Shown here: positions 17,497 through 26,443 of the stretch, in pieces
Layout of the letters: each line of letters opens with the position of its first letter
Numbering within the stretch: position 1 is the first letter of the stretch
Assembly: GCA_044237765.1 (NCBI GenBank)
Contig: JBIIEQ010000009.1
Coordinates: 1 to 64,000, forward strand
Length of the DNA stretch: 64,000 nt
Source: UBA6136 sp044237765
GTDB lineage: Bacteria > Pseudomonadota > Gammaproteobacteria > Methylococcales > Methylococcaceae
Reading direction: 5' to 3'
Position numbers and translations under genes: made by a program
Notes under the pieces: generated by a model
Databases searched by the model: none
What the model was told of the DNA's origin: nothing
What the model saw: the letters and a program-made list of their open reading frames with translations, nothing else

Positions 17497-17806
17497 GATG
17501 TCTACCTCTCTCTAGATTTGAAGTTAATTATTCTGATTATTGCCAAGTGAAACCATGGTGCGTTCCGATGTACCCGTTACTTGGCGCCCAGGGGGCAGGC
17601 GACGTTCTTGTTTAACCGTGGTTGACACACCATTCACGGCCACAAAAACCTCGGGGGAGGTTACTCAAATTTCAGCTCAAGCTCAATAAAAAAAGGCAAC
17701 CTGTCTAGTGAATGACGGAAAAAGTTCCCGTCATCCCCCCTTGTTGAAGCGCTGGTTCGTGGCCGGCAGGTCCGTTGCGAACCCGGCCATGCAAAAACCG
17801 TCTTTG
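17497..17806. other. intergenic region with hairpin, between the zeta-like gene and hppA
   Basis: These 310 bases contain no supported gene. A stem at 17712-17734 (ATGACGG with CCGTCAT) lies 73 bases past the zeta-like gene and is followed on the minus strand, after a gap, by CCTTTTTTTATT; it may terminate that gene. The AT-rich part near 17520-17545 probably carries the hppA promoter, but no convincing -35/-10 pair was found. Confidence 0.35.
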
Positions 17807-20017
17807 TCAAAGGCTGGCGCGATAGAAGCGATTGAGCCGATCATCCGCCGGCTTTTCGTCCGATGAATCCTGAAGCCGTATAGTCCATGGCTCCTGGGTG
17901 CGGGGGTCAATGTGAAAGGCCAACGATGCGTGCTTGTGGAGCAAGCCTTCTTCTCCCGAGGCATTTGGATTCAATTGGCCTTTCTGCAAAAAATCCACCA
18001 TGCGGCGGGCGTTGTATATCACCAGAACACGGTGGGCATTTTTGTAGCTGTAGACCTGATAGGCGACATTCGCTTCGCTCCAGGCCGGAATCCTGTCGAT
18101 CAACTCCTCCAAGCGGGCCGGATCGTTGCCGGCCAGATTGCGCAGGGTGGAGCTTTCACGAAGACGAATCAGATCCCGCAAGTGGTCAGCCAGCGTGCCA
18201 GATCGCTGATGCTCCTGAATCTGGCGCAATTCATCGATGGAAAAGGAGAATGTTTCCGCTACCAGATAATGCCGATCCATTTCGCCATCGTTGGCAAACA
18301 GCGACAATTTGTCGAGTGCGATGTGCTCTAGCGCGTCGAGGAAGGCGCCAGGCGCACGGATGTGCTTGTCAACTGCAACGACCCAGGGCAAGGCTCGGCC
18401 GGTTTTTTCAAAGCGATCCTTGACGCTGCCAATCGCGGCTACGCGCGGAAGCTCGTCTTCTCGGCCTCGCGGCTTGACGATGAAGGCGTCGATTGCCGCA
18501 ATAAAAGTTCGGAAACCCGCTGACTTGAAGTTCTCGACTATCGTCGAATAGCGAGGAATGTAGGGAATGCTGGTGCCGTCATACAGCAGATTTATCCGTT
18601 CCTGCCGGGCCTGACTCGCCACCCAGTCGCGTAGCGTATTGGCAAAGGGTTCGACGTAGATGTAGTCGTCACTGTGATGATTGGCGGCGGTCAGAACCCG
18701 ATATAGGTCACTCTGCTTGCGGAACTCATCCAGTGACGCCGTCACGAAATTTTCCCCACACTGGGCGCGGGCAATTTCCTCGACCGCTGTTTTGCCGGCC
18801 CCTGCCCCGCCCATGCAAAGAAAGAGCATCGGCTGATCGTCCGATAACTTTCCGGCAAATATGGCTTCCTTGATGCGATCCAGCTTGCTGGCAATATTGC
18901 TCAGCCGCTCGTAGGCAATTTCCACGCCACGGCGCAGACGCTGATCGCCCTCGGCCGCCTCGATCATTTGGTCTCTTAGCTCTGGGTTGTTGGCCAAGTT
19001 AAATACCGGGGTCTTTTCACCGGCACACTGCTTAAGAAGCTCTACGAATTCGGTATGACTCGGTGACCTGAGACCGGTCAGGATATTCACGTCCAGACAG
19101 AAAAGGGGTGCCTCGCCGTTGGGACCAATACCGATGCCGTCAATATCCGACTTGCCACGCAGGCTCTCGGTGCCCGGCAGATAGCCGATCACGTTAGCGG
19201 AGAGACTTAATGGGTAGTCCGCAAAGTGGATGCCGAGAGGAATCTGGTCCTCATGCAAGCCCGCCAGAGGAACTAGCCCGCCGTTGACCGTCACCAGACA
19301 GTCGATGCCCTCTGGCGTCCCGTGCTGGAGGAAGGGCATGCCGAAAACGAAGGTTTTCTGTTCCGGCCACTTCCCATAACCATTGGGCCGGTTTTCCAGA
19401 CAGCGCGTTCGGGTCGGGTCCATGGCATGACGTAATGCCAGCGTGACATCGCCCAGACTGCTGCTTTTGTCATGCAGCAACTCGGCGTCACGGGCATCGA
19501 GCCGCCTGAAATCAATGCCCCGCTCATAGACGCTGGCAAAAGCGGGCAGATTGCTGAGTGCCAGCATAAAAAAATCCAGCGTCAGCTTGTTACCGTAACC
19601 AAATGGCTTGATGGCTCGCATCGTGAAGTAGAACCGAGCCAGACGCTCGGCAATGTTGTCGGTTTTGATCACAAAACCATTATTGTCGAACAGGGCCGTA
19701 TCCTTGTTCTCATCTTCATTCAACACCAGGCTCTCGATCGCCTCACGGAAACGCTTGCGCTTGTCCGCCTGCGCCATGGCGCCGGGCCGGTCTGCGGTGA
19801 TGGCCTGCTCCTTCCAGTCCTGAAAAATCTCGCGGTGGATGCGTGAAAAAAGCTCGGTCAAATAGGTGACCCGCTTGGCCTGATCATGAGAAATCGTGCC
19901 CTCCGCCTCTTTCTGAAAGGTAGACAGCAAACGTCGGCAGTGAATGATTGCTAGAGCATTGCGCAGTTTTTTCAGCTGGGCGCTTCCAACGATGGGCGTG
20001 GATGCAGAGTTTTTCAT
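17807..20017 (-). CDS. zeta-toxin-type kinase with a Fic-like N-terminal half
   Basis: A 736-residue protein. The C-terminal half has a P-loop GGAGAGKT (residues 403-410), then SLDEFRK (428-434), NLLYDGTSIPYIPRY and AGFRTFIAAIDA, the order found in zeta-toxin/PezT-like kinases that phosphorylate UDP-sugars or nucleotides. The N-terminal half contains ARFYFTMRAIKPFGYGNKLT; KPFGYGNKLT (137-146) aligns with the Fic motif HPFxxGNGR, with Lys137 where the AMP-transferring His should be. Residues 230-340 are not recognised. No epsilon-type antitoxin gene lies next to it; the N-terminal region might serve as a built-in control domain. The kinase call is moderately firm, the Fic relation tentative. 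Confidence 0.6.
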   Translation of the reverse strand: MKNSASTPIVGSAQLKKLRNALAIIHCRRLLSTFQKEAEGTISHDQAKRVTYLTELFSRIHREIFQDWKEQAITADRPGAMAQADKRKRFREAIESLVLNEDENKDTALFDNNGFVIKTDNIAERLARFYFTMRAIKPFGYGNKLTLDFFMLALSNLPAFASVYERGIDFRRLDARDAELLHDKSSSLGDVTLALRHAMDPTRTRCLENRPNGYGKWPEQKTFVFGMPFLQHGTPEGIDCLVTVNGGLVPLAGLHEDQIPLGIHFADYPLSLSANVIGYLPGTESLRGKSDIDGIGIGPNGEAPLFCLDVNILTGLRSPSHTEFVELLKQCAGEKTPVFNLANNPELRDQMIEAAEGDQRLRRGVEIAYERLSNIASKLDRIKEAIFAGKLSDDQPMLFLCMGGAGAGKTAVEEIARAQCGENFVTASLDEFRKQSDLYRVLTAANHHSDDYIYVEPFANTLRDWVASQARQERINLLYDGTSIPYIPRYSTIVENFKSAGFRTFIAAIDAFIVKPRGREDELPRVAAIGSVKDRFEKTGRALPWVVAVDKHIRAPGAFLDALEHIALDKLSLFANDGEMDRHYLVAETFSFSIDELRQIQEHQRSGTLADHLRDLIRLRESSTLRNLAGNDPARLEELIDRIPAWSEANVAYQVYSYKNAHRVLVIYNARRMVDFLQKGQLNPNASGEEGLLHKHASLAFHIDPRTQEPWTIRLQDSSDEKPADDRLNRFYRASL

Positions 20018-20259
20018 GGATACCAGGGTATTTTCAGCAGTGACCCGACAGTCACTGGTGGATCACAGTGCAAGCGGTGCAAAATATCATCTTGCCCTTG
20101 ATCTGAGAACACTCAATGAAGCGAGCTCGGTTGCCGAGGGCTGCGTAACAAGGCACAAACCAAAACCACGGTCGGCCCGTCTGAACAACCGGCTCCTAAG
20201 AGGCCCGACAACCGGAGGCACGGCGATTGCTCATCGCAAAAATCCCCCGGCCATATTTT

Positions 20260-21117
20260 ATGGATGAGCACCCAAACCCGATGCACACCATTCCTTCGAC
20301 CACAATAGACGAACTTATCGAGCGATACGATGCGCTGCTATTCGATGCCTATGGCGTGCTGGTACATCGTGACGGCCCGCTGCCCGGGGCCTGTGAACTG
20401 CTGGCGAGACTGAGAAGCCTCGGCAAGCCCTTTTATCTGGTGACCAACTCAGCGGCCCGTTTGCCGGAGCATGCGGCACAACGCTACCGGTGCTTTGGGC
20501 TGGCAATCGAGCCCGAGCAGATCATCAGCTCCGGGGGCTTGCTGAAGCCTTATTTTGCCGGCAATGGGCTGCAGGGATCCCGCTGCGCCATCCTGGGACC
20601 AGAAGATACTTTCCACTTCGTTTCGCAAGCGGGCGGGCTGGCCGTTCCGCCATTCGAGGACTTCGACGTGCTGGTGATCGGCGACCAGGTCGGGTTCCCA
20701 TTTCTGGAGTCCATGGATGCCGTCCTCTCCAGACTCATCAGCAAGTTTGACCGAGGAGAAAGCCCGCTGCTGATCCTGCCCAATCCTGACTTGATCTACC
20801 CCAAGGCCCGAGGATTTGGCATCACTTGCGGTGCGATGGCGCTGGTGATCGAAACCGTGCTGAAACAAAGATATCCTGGCCGTACGGATATCCGCTTTGT
20901 TCATCTGGGCAAACCCGAAACAGCCCTCTTCGAGGAAGCCGCCCGCCGCGCCTGCACGCGTAACCTGGTGATGATTGGCGATCAGATGGATACCGACATC
21001 CTCGGGGCGTGCCGGTTTGGCATCGACTCGGCCTTGGTCTCCGGGGGTGTCGCCGAACTGGCGTTCCACTCACGGCAACAGGATCGTTGGCCTACTTACC
21101 AACTAACGGGCCTATGA
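20260..21117 (+). CDS. HAD-IIA family hydrolase (NagD/phosphoglycolate phosphatase-like)
   Basis: A 285-residue protein with HAD motifs in order: DAYGVLVHRDG (nucleophile Asp), VTNSA (motif II), a Lys in the HLGKPE segment (motif III) and GDQMDTDI (motif IV). The spacing and the cap between motifs II and III are those of HAD class IIA (NagD, PGP, p-nitrophenylphosphatase). Note DAYGV where the second acidic residue of DxDG is replaced by Tyr, as occurs in some NagD relatives. The start is uncertain: ATG at 20260 is used, ATG at 20281 is equally possible; neither has a clear Shine-Dalgarno. Substrate unknown. Confidence 0.75.
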   Translation: MDEHPNPMHTIPSTTIDELIERYDALLFDAYGVLVHRDGPLPGACELLARLRSLGKPFYLVTNSAARLPEHAAQRYRCFGLAIEPEQIISSGGLLKPYFAGNGLQGSRCAILGPEDTFHFVSQAGGLAVPPFEDFDVLVIGDQVGFPFLESMDAVLSRLISKFDRGESPLLILPNPDLIYPKARGFGITCGAMALVIETVLKQRYPGRTDIRFVHLGKPETALFEEAARRACTRNLVMIGDQMDTDILGACRFGIDSALVSGGVAELAFHSRQQDRWPTYQLTGL

Positions 21118-21233
21118 CCCCCATCCAATATGCCCCCGCATCACCATCGAAGCCGTTGCGCGACGCTGATTCCCTATGACAGCCGCAGCCACTTGTGACA
21201 AAATTGCCGCCTTTTCACGCGGGAGACGTTGAA

Positions 21234-21878
21234 ATGCGAGTCATCCTTCTGGGCGCCCCTGGCTCGGGTAAAGGTACACAGGCCCAGGCCATCACCGAGA
21301 AATACGGCATCCCACAAATTTCGACGGGAGATATGCTCCGGGCCGCGGTTCGCGAGGGCACTCCGCTCGGACTCGAGGCCAAGAAGATCATGGATGCCGG
21401 GCTGCTGGTTTCCGATGACATCATCCTGGGTCTTATCCAAGAGCGCATCAAGGCGGACGATTGCCGCACCGGCTTTCTGCTTGACGGGTTTCCTCGCACT
21501 ATTGCGCAAGCAGATGGGCTGCAAAAAATGGGGATCCGCATCGACCATGTGGTCGAATTCGATGTGGAAGACGAGGAAATCGTCAAACGCATGAGTGGTC
21601 GCCGCGTCCACCCCGCCTCCGGACGGACCTACCATATCGTCTTCAATCCGCCTCGCGAAGAGGGCAAGGACGACCTCACCGGCGACCCGCTGATCCAGCG
21701 CGACGACGATAGCGAGGCCACAGTCCGCAAACGCCTCTCCGTGTACCACGAACAAACCAAACCTCTGGTCGGCTATTACCAGCAGATGGCCGAACAGGGT
21801 GCCATGCGCTTCGCCAGCATGAATGGCGTGGGCAACGTTGAAACCATCACCGATCGGCTTTTTGCCGCATTGCAATGA
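21234..21878 (+). CDS. adk: adenylate kinase
   Basis: A 214-residue enzyme that interconverts ATP + AMP and 2 ADP. The P-loop is GAPGSGKGTQ (residues 7-16), followed by STGDMLRAA (AMP site), FLLDGFPRT and the long-type LID with GRRVHPASGRTYHIVFNPP. The LID lacks the zinc cysteines, as usual in Gram-negatives. ATG 21234 gives the standard MRVILLGAPGSGKG start. It is 356 bases from the leuC-ward gene's ATG only through a short gap (110 bp), with no terminator seen in between. Confidence 0.97.
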   Translation: MRVILLGAPGSGKGTQAQAITEKYGIPQISTGDMLRAAVREGTPLGLEAKKIMDAGLLVSDDIILGLIQERIKADDCRTGFLLDGFPRTIAQADGLQKMGIRIDHVVEFDVEDEEIVKRMSGRRVHPASGRTYHIVFNPPREEGKDDLTGDPLIQRDDDSEATVRKRLSVYHEQTKPLVGYYQQMAEQGAMRFASMNGVGNVETITDRLFAALQ

Positions 21879-21988
21879 TGCGCCCAAATCAAGACATCGG
21901 CAGATAACAGTGCTGACATTCCGTCACCGGAACCGACCCCGTTATCGCAAACTTTTTTCTCCCTCCTGAATCTGGAGACCTTACGCTT

Positions 21989-23581
21989 ATGGCCGGCAAG
22001 ACTCTGTACGACAAACTGTGGGATGCTCATGTGGTATGCACCGAACCGGATGGCTCGGCACTGATCTACATCGACCGTCAATTGCTTCACGAAGTCACCT
22101 CACCGCAGGCCTTCGAGGGTCTGCGACTAAGCGGCCGCAGTGTATGGCGACCCGCCGCCAATCTGGCCACCGCCGACCATAATGTCCCGACTACGGGCCG
22201 AGAGAAAGGGATCGCCGATCCGATCGCGCGACTACAGATCGAAACGCTGGACAAGAACTGCGCGGAGTTTGGCATTACCGAATTCGCGATGGGAGACGAA
22301 CGCCAGGGCGTCGTGCACGTCATGGGCCCCGAACAAGGCGCTACGCTGCCCGGCATGACCATCGTCTGCGGTGACTCGCATACCGCGACCCATGGTGCGT
22401 TTGGAGCACTGGCCTTTGGCATCGGCACCTCGGAGGTCGAACATGCCTTGGCCACGCAATGCCTGGTCCAGCGCAAGTCAAAAACCATGCTGGTCCGCAT
22501 CGACGGCAAGCTGGGAAATGGCGTGACCGCGAAGGACATCATCCTGGCCGTGATCGGTCGAATCGGGACTGCGGGCGGAACCGGTTACACCATCGAGTTC
22601 GCCGGCTCCGCCATCGAGTCTCTGACCATGGAAGGACGCATGACGCTCTGCAACATGGCGATTGAAGCGGGTGCCCGATCCGGCATCATCGCGGTCGATG
22701 ACACCACAATCAGCTATCTCAAGGGACGACCGATGGCACCCACCGGCAGGCTGTGGGATCGGGCGGTGGAAAACTGGAAACAACTCCGCAGCGACAGTGA
22801 TGCAAAATTTGATGCCGTCATCGAAATCGCTGCCGCCGATATCAAGCCACAGGTCAGCTGGGGCACGTCCCCGGAAATGGTGGTCGCGATTGACGCCAAG
22901 GTCCCTGACCCCAAACAGGAGAAGGACCCCGTCAAGCAGGACGGCATGAATCGCGCCCTGCAGTACATGGGGCTCAAGGCGGGAACGCCCATCACCGAGA
23001 TTCATATCGACAAGGTATTCATCGGCTCGTGCACCAATGGCCGCATCGAGGACTTGCGCGCTGCCGCTGAGGTGGCAAAGGGTCGCAAGGTGGCCGACAA
23101 CGTCAAGCTGGCCATGGTGGTGCCGGGATCAGGACTGGTCAAGAAACAGGCGGAGGCCGAGGGCCTGGACAAGGTTTTCGTCGAGGCCGGCTTCGAATGG
23201 CGCGACCCCGGCTGCTCCATGTGCCTAGCCATGAACGCCGATCGTCTAGAAGAGGGCGAGCGCTGCGCCTCCACTTCCAATCGCAACTTTGAAGGACGCC
23301 AGGGTTATGGTGGTCGCACTCATCTGGTGAGCCCAGCCATGGCCGCCGCTGCAGCCGTCAATGGTCATTTCGTGGATGTGCGTCAACTGGGCAAGGCCAG
23401 CGTGACGCCCGCTGTCAATGTCAAACCCGCTGCGACGGGAAGCGCCGAAACTGCGCCCAGCACGAAGCCAAAAGCCCCGGTAAAGACCACAGCGGCCGCA
23501 CCCAAAAAGCCTGCGGTCAACAGCAAGGCCGCTGCGCCCAAATCCCCCGCCACTCCCCGCAAGAGGACGCCGAAGTCATGA
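21989..23581 (+). CDS. leuC: 3-isopropylmalate dehydratase large subunit with a basic C-terminal tail
   Basis: A 530-residue aconitase-family protein that, with LeuD, isomerises 2- to 3-isopropylmalate in leucine synthesis. The [4Fe-4S] ligands are visible in FIGSCTNGRIEDL and the CSMCLAMN segment; GDSHTATHGAFGALAFGIG is the family signature. Normal LeuC proteins end near residue 467 (here VDVRQL). This one continues for 63 residues that are Ala/Pro/Lys-rich, with 11 Lys, 11 Pro and one acidic residue, ending PRKRTPKS. The tail is in frame and overlaps leuD by ATGA, so it is part of the gene. It looks disordered and could bind RNA, DNA or membranes; function unknown. Confidence 0.95.
   Translation: MAGKTLYDKLWDAHVVCTEPDGSALIYIDRQLLHEVTSPQAFEGLRLSGRSVWRPAANLATADHNVPTTGREKGIADPIARLQIETLDKNCAEFGITEFAMGDERQGVVHVMGPEQGATLPGMTIVCGDSHTATHGAFGALAFGIGTSEVEHALATQCLVQRKSKTMLVRIDGKLGNGVTAKDIILAVIGRIGTAGGTGYTIEFAGSAIESLTMEGRMTLCNMAIEAGARSGIIAVDDTTISYLKGRPMAPTGRLWDRAVENWKQLRSDSDAKFDAVIEIAAADIKPQVSWGTSPEMVVAIDAKVPDPKQEKDPVKQDGMNRALQYMGLKAGTPITEIHIDKVFIGSCTNGRIEDLRAAAEVAKGRKVADNVKLAMVVPGSGLVKKQAEAEGLDKVFVEAGFEWRDPGCSMCLAMNADRLEEGERCASTSNRNFEGRQGYGGRTHLVSPAMAAAAAVNGHFVDVRQLGKASVTPAVNVKPAATGSAETAPSTKPKAPVKTTAAAPKKPAVNSKAAAPKSPATPRKRTPKS
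23390..23578 (+). other. sequence encoding the extra Lys/Pro/Ala-rich tail of LeuC
   Basis: The 63 codons beyond the normal LeuC end read like a low-complexity, histone H1- or AlgP-like segment with repeated A-A-P-K and S-P units. Such repeats can arise by slippage or by loss of an earlier stop codon followed by adaptation. Confidence 0.7.
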
Positions 23582-24222
23582 GAGCTTTTCGCTACATCAA
23601 CTCCAAGGTCATACCGCTGGATCGGGCCAACATCGACACCGATGCCATCATCCCAAAGCAGTTCCTGAAATCCATCAAGCGTAGTGGATTTGGCGTTTAC
23701 CTGTTCGATGAATGGCGCTACCTCGATCGGGGTGAACCGGATATGGATTGCACCCACCGCCCGCTCAATCCGGACTTCATCCTCAACAAGCCCAGCGCCT
23801 TTCGCTCCCGGATACTGTTGACGCGTGAAAACTTCGGCTGTGGCTCCTCGCGCGAACATGCGCCCTGGGCACTGCAGGACTATGGTTTTCGCGTCATCAT
23901 CGCGCCGAGCTTTGCCGACATCTTCTTCAACAACTGCTTCAAGAACGGGTTATTACCCATAGTACTGGACTCCGCCATCATCGATCGACTGTTTGCCGAA
24001 GCCAACGGCGTGGGCTACCAGCTCGAAGTGGACCTGGCAAAGCAGCTGATTACCACCAAGTATGGTGAGCGCATTCCGTTCGAGATCGAACCGACTCGCA
24101 AGCATCGACTGTTGAATGGTCTCGACGACATCGGCCTCACGTTGCAATACGCCGATGCCATCCATGCCTATGAGGAACGGCGCCGAGAGGAAGCTCCCTG
24201 GTTGTTCAGCGACGCCGCTTGA
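23578..24222 (+). CDS. leuD: 3-isopropylmalate dehydratase small subunit
   Basis: A 214-residue partner of LeuC carrying the swivelling domain. Recognisable pieces are DRANIDTDAIIPKQFLK near the start, LLTRENFGCGSSREHAPWAL (the substrate-contacting GSSREHA), and IIAPSFADIFFNNCFKNG. Length matches the usual 200-216 residues. The ATG overlaps the leuC stop as ATGA, the usual sign of translational coupling between the two subunits. Confidence 0.97.
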   Translation: MRAFRYINSKVIPLDRANIDTDAIIPKQFLKSIKRSGFGVYLFDEWRYLDRGEPDMDCTHRPLNPDFILNKPSAFRSRILLTRENFGCGSSREHAPWALQDYGFRVIIAPSFADIFFNNCFKNGLLPIVLDSAIIDRLFAEANGVGYQLEVDLAKQLITTKYGERIPFEIEPTRKHRLLNGLDDIGLTLQYADAIHAYEERRREEAPWLFSDAA

Positions 24223-24255
24223 TGATTGAGATTTAGGGACAGGATTTACCCAAAC

Positions 24256-25335
24256 ATGACCAAGAAAATTGCAGTATTGCCGGGTGACGGCATTGGTACC
24301 GAAATCGTGGCGGAAGCCCTCAAGGTACTGGATGTTTTGAAGCAGGATTTTGGCCTGCAGATCGAAACCGAAGAAGCTCTCATCGGGGGTGCGGCCTATG
24401 ACGCGACTGGGACACCCTTCCCCGAAGCCACACTGAAAGTCTGTCGCGCCGCCGATTCTGTTCTGCTCGGTGCCGTCGGCGGACCGAAGTGGGAGCCGCT
24501 GGATTACTCTCTGCGACCGGAGCGTGGCCTCCTGGGCTTGCGGTCGGAACTGGAGCTCTTCGCCAATCTCAGGCCAGCCATTCTTTATCCACAACTGGTC
24601 GCGGCTTCTACGCTGAAACCGGAAGTGGTTTCCGGGCTGGACATCATGATCATCCGCGAATTGACCGGCGGCATTTACTTCGGCAAACCACGCGGGCGTC
24701 GAGTCAATGACCAAGGCGAACGAGAAGGCTTCAACACGCTGATTTACAACGAGTCGGAGATTCGCCGAATTGGTCATATTGCCTTCCAGACGGCGCAGAA
24801 ACGCAACCGCCGGCTGTGTTCGGTGGACAAAGCCAATGTGCTTGAGTGTACCGAGCTGTGGCGGGAAATCATGATCGAGGTAGCCAAAGACTACCCGGAT
24901 GTGGAACTCACTCACATGTACGTGGATAACGCGGCAATGCAGCTGGTGCGGGCACCTAAACAGTTCGACGTAATGGTCACCGAAAATATGTTCGGCGATA
25001 TTCTGTCCGACTGCGCTGCCATGCTGACCGGGTCGATCGGCATGCTGCCCTCGGCATCGCTCGATAAAAACGGCAAGGGGATGTATGAGCCGATCCATGG
25101 TTCAGCACCGGACATCGCCGGGAAGGGTGTTGCCAACCCGATTGCCACCATCCTGTCGGTCGCCATGATGTTGCGCCACAGTTTTGGTGACGCCACTCAT
25201 GCGGACCGCATAGAAAAGGCCGTGATTGCCGCACTCGATGAAGGCTATCGCACGGCGGATATTTATTCAGAAGGTACCCGCAAGGTCGGCACACAGGAAA
25301 TGGGCGCTGCCATTGTCGGCCATCTTCGCGCCTGA
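24256..25335 (+). CDS. leuB: 3-isopropylmalate dehydrogenase
   Basis: A 359-residue enzyme that oxidatively decarboxylates 3-isopropylmalate with NAD+. The ATG at 24256 gives MTKKIAVLPGDGIGTE, the standard start. Substrate and Mg-binding segments are LLGAVGGPKW, RELTGGIYFGKPRG, MFGDILSDCAAMLTGSIGM and the NAD-binding YEPIHGSAPDIAGKGVANP. It follows leuD by 33 bases in the same operon and is followed by asd after 17 bases. Confidence 0.97.
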   Translation: MTKKIAVLPGDGIGTEIVAEALKVLDVLKQDFGLQIETEEALIGGAAYDATGTPFPEATLKVCRAADSVLLGAVGGPKWEPLDYSLRPERGLLGLRSELELFANLRPAILYPQLVAASTLKPEVVSGLDIMIIRELTGGIYFGKPRGRRVNDQGEREGFNTLIYNESEIRRIGHIAFQTAQKRNRRLCSVDKANVLECTELWREIMIEVAKDYPDVELTHMYVDNAAMQLVRAPKQFDVMVTENMFGDILSDCAAMLTGSIGMLPSASLDKNGKGMYEPIHGSAPDIAGKGVANPIATILSVAMMLRHSFGDATHADRIEKAVIAALDEGYRTADIYSEGTRKVGTQEMGAAIVGHLRA

Positions 25336-25352
25336 GAGTCAGATCACAGATC

Positions 25353-26375
25353 ATGAGCAAGACCTACAATGTTGCCGTCCTCGGTGCCACCGGGGCTGTG
25401 GGAGAAACCATGCTGGCGCTTCTGGAAGAGCGCAATTTTCCGGTGGGCGAAGTTTTTGCCTTGGCCAGCAGCCGTTCGGCAGGACAGAAAATCGAGTTCA
25501 AGGACAAGGAACTCACCGTATTGGACGTGACTGACTTCGACTTCGGCCAGGCACAGATAGGCCTCTTTTCCGCCGGTGCCTCGGTTTCTGAAATCTATGG
25601 CCCCATCGCCGCTGCGGCTGGCTGTGTGGTCATCGATAACACTTCCCGCTTCCGCTACGAGGATGACATTCCCCTGGTCGTACCCGAGGTCAATCCTGCG
25701 GCCATTGATCAGTACCGCAATCGGGGAATCATCGCCAACCCGAACTGCTCCACCATTCAGATGCTTGTGGCCTTGAAGCCGATACACGATGCGGTCGGCA
25801 TTGAACGGATCAACGTGGCGACCTATCAGGCCGTTTCTGGTACCGGCAAGCAGGCCATCGAGGAACTCGCCACTCAAACCACGCAGCTCCTGAGCGGCAA
25901 GCCGATCACCCCCAAGGTATATCCCAAGCAGATTGGCTTCAATGTGCTGCCACAAATCGATGTCTTCCTGGAAAATGGTTACACCAAGGAAGAAATGAAG
26001 ATGGTCTGGGAAACCCGCAAGATTCTGGGAGATGACCGCATCCAAGTAAATCCGACCGCTGTCCGCGTCCCCGTCTTTTACGGTCATTCGGAAGCTGTCC
26101 ACATCGAAACCCGTGACAAAATCACTGCGGAACAAGCGCTGGAGCTACTGAGAAAAGCCCCGGGCATCGTAGTCATCGATGAGCGCAAGCCGGGCGGCTA
26201 CCCGACAGCCGTAACCGAAGGCGCCGGGCATGATCCGGTTTATGTTGGCCGTATACGCGAGGATATTTCCCACCCAAGAGGCCTGAATCTTTGGGTGGTA
26301 TCCGACAATATTCGCAAGGGCGCCGCCCTGAATAGTTTGCAAATAGCTGAAGTCCTGATAAAAGACTATCTCTAG
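25353..26375 (+). CDS. asd: aspartate-semialdehyde dehydrogenase
   Basis: A 340-residue enzyme that makes aspartate semialdehyde for lysine, threonine, methionine and peptidoglycan diaminopimelate. The NADP-binding motif is VLGATGAVGE (residues 9-18) and the catalytic cysteine is Cys132 in NPNCSTIQ. Later segments include YQAVSGTGKQAI and RVPVFYGHSEAVHIE. It lies in the leuCDB operon, 17 bases after leuB, an arrangement shared with pseudomonads. The downstream product, dihydrodipicolinate, is made by the dapA in this same window. Confidence 0.97.
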   Translation: MSKTYNVAVLGATGAVGETMLALLEERNFPVGEVFALASSRSAGQKIEFKDKELTVLDVTDFDFGQAQIGLFSAGASVSEIYGPIAAAAGCVVIDNTSRFRYEDDIPLVVPEVNPAAIDQYRNRGIIANPNCSTIQMLVALKPIHDAVGIERINVATYQAVSGTGKQAIEELATQTTQLLSGKPITPKVYPKQIGFNVLPQIDVFLENGYTKEEMKMVWETRKILGDDRIQVNPTAVRVPVFYGHSEAVHIETRDKITAEQALELLRKAPGIVVIDERKPGGYPTAVTEGAGHDPVYVGRIREDISHPRGLNLWVVSDNIRKGAALNSLQIAEVLIKDYL

Positions 26376-26443
26376 TCATTTTCGTGGCCATAATTTAGCT
26401 TGGCCATTTTTTACAGACGTCTGGTTTACCTGAGTGGGACGGC

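Noticed and set aside
20053..20070. short inverted repeat CACTG...CAGTG upstream of the zeta-like gene
   Set aside because: Five-base arms with an 8-base spacer are expected by chance; not enough to call an operator.
23953..25098. 381-codon open frame on the minus strand
   Set aside because: Antisense to leuD and leuB; no recognisable motif.
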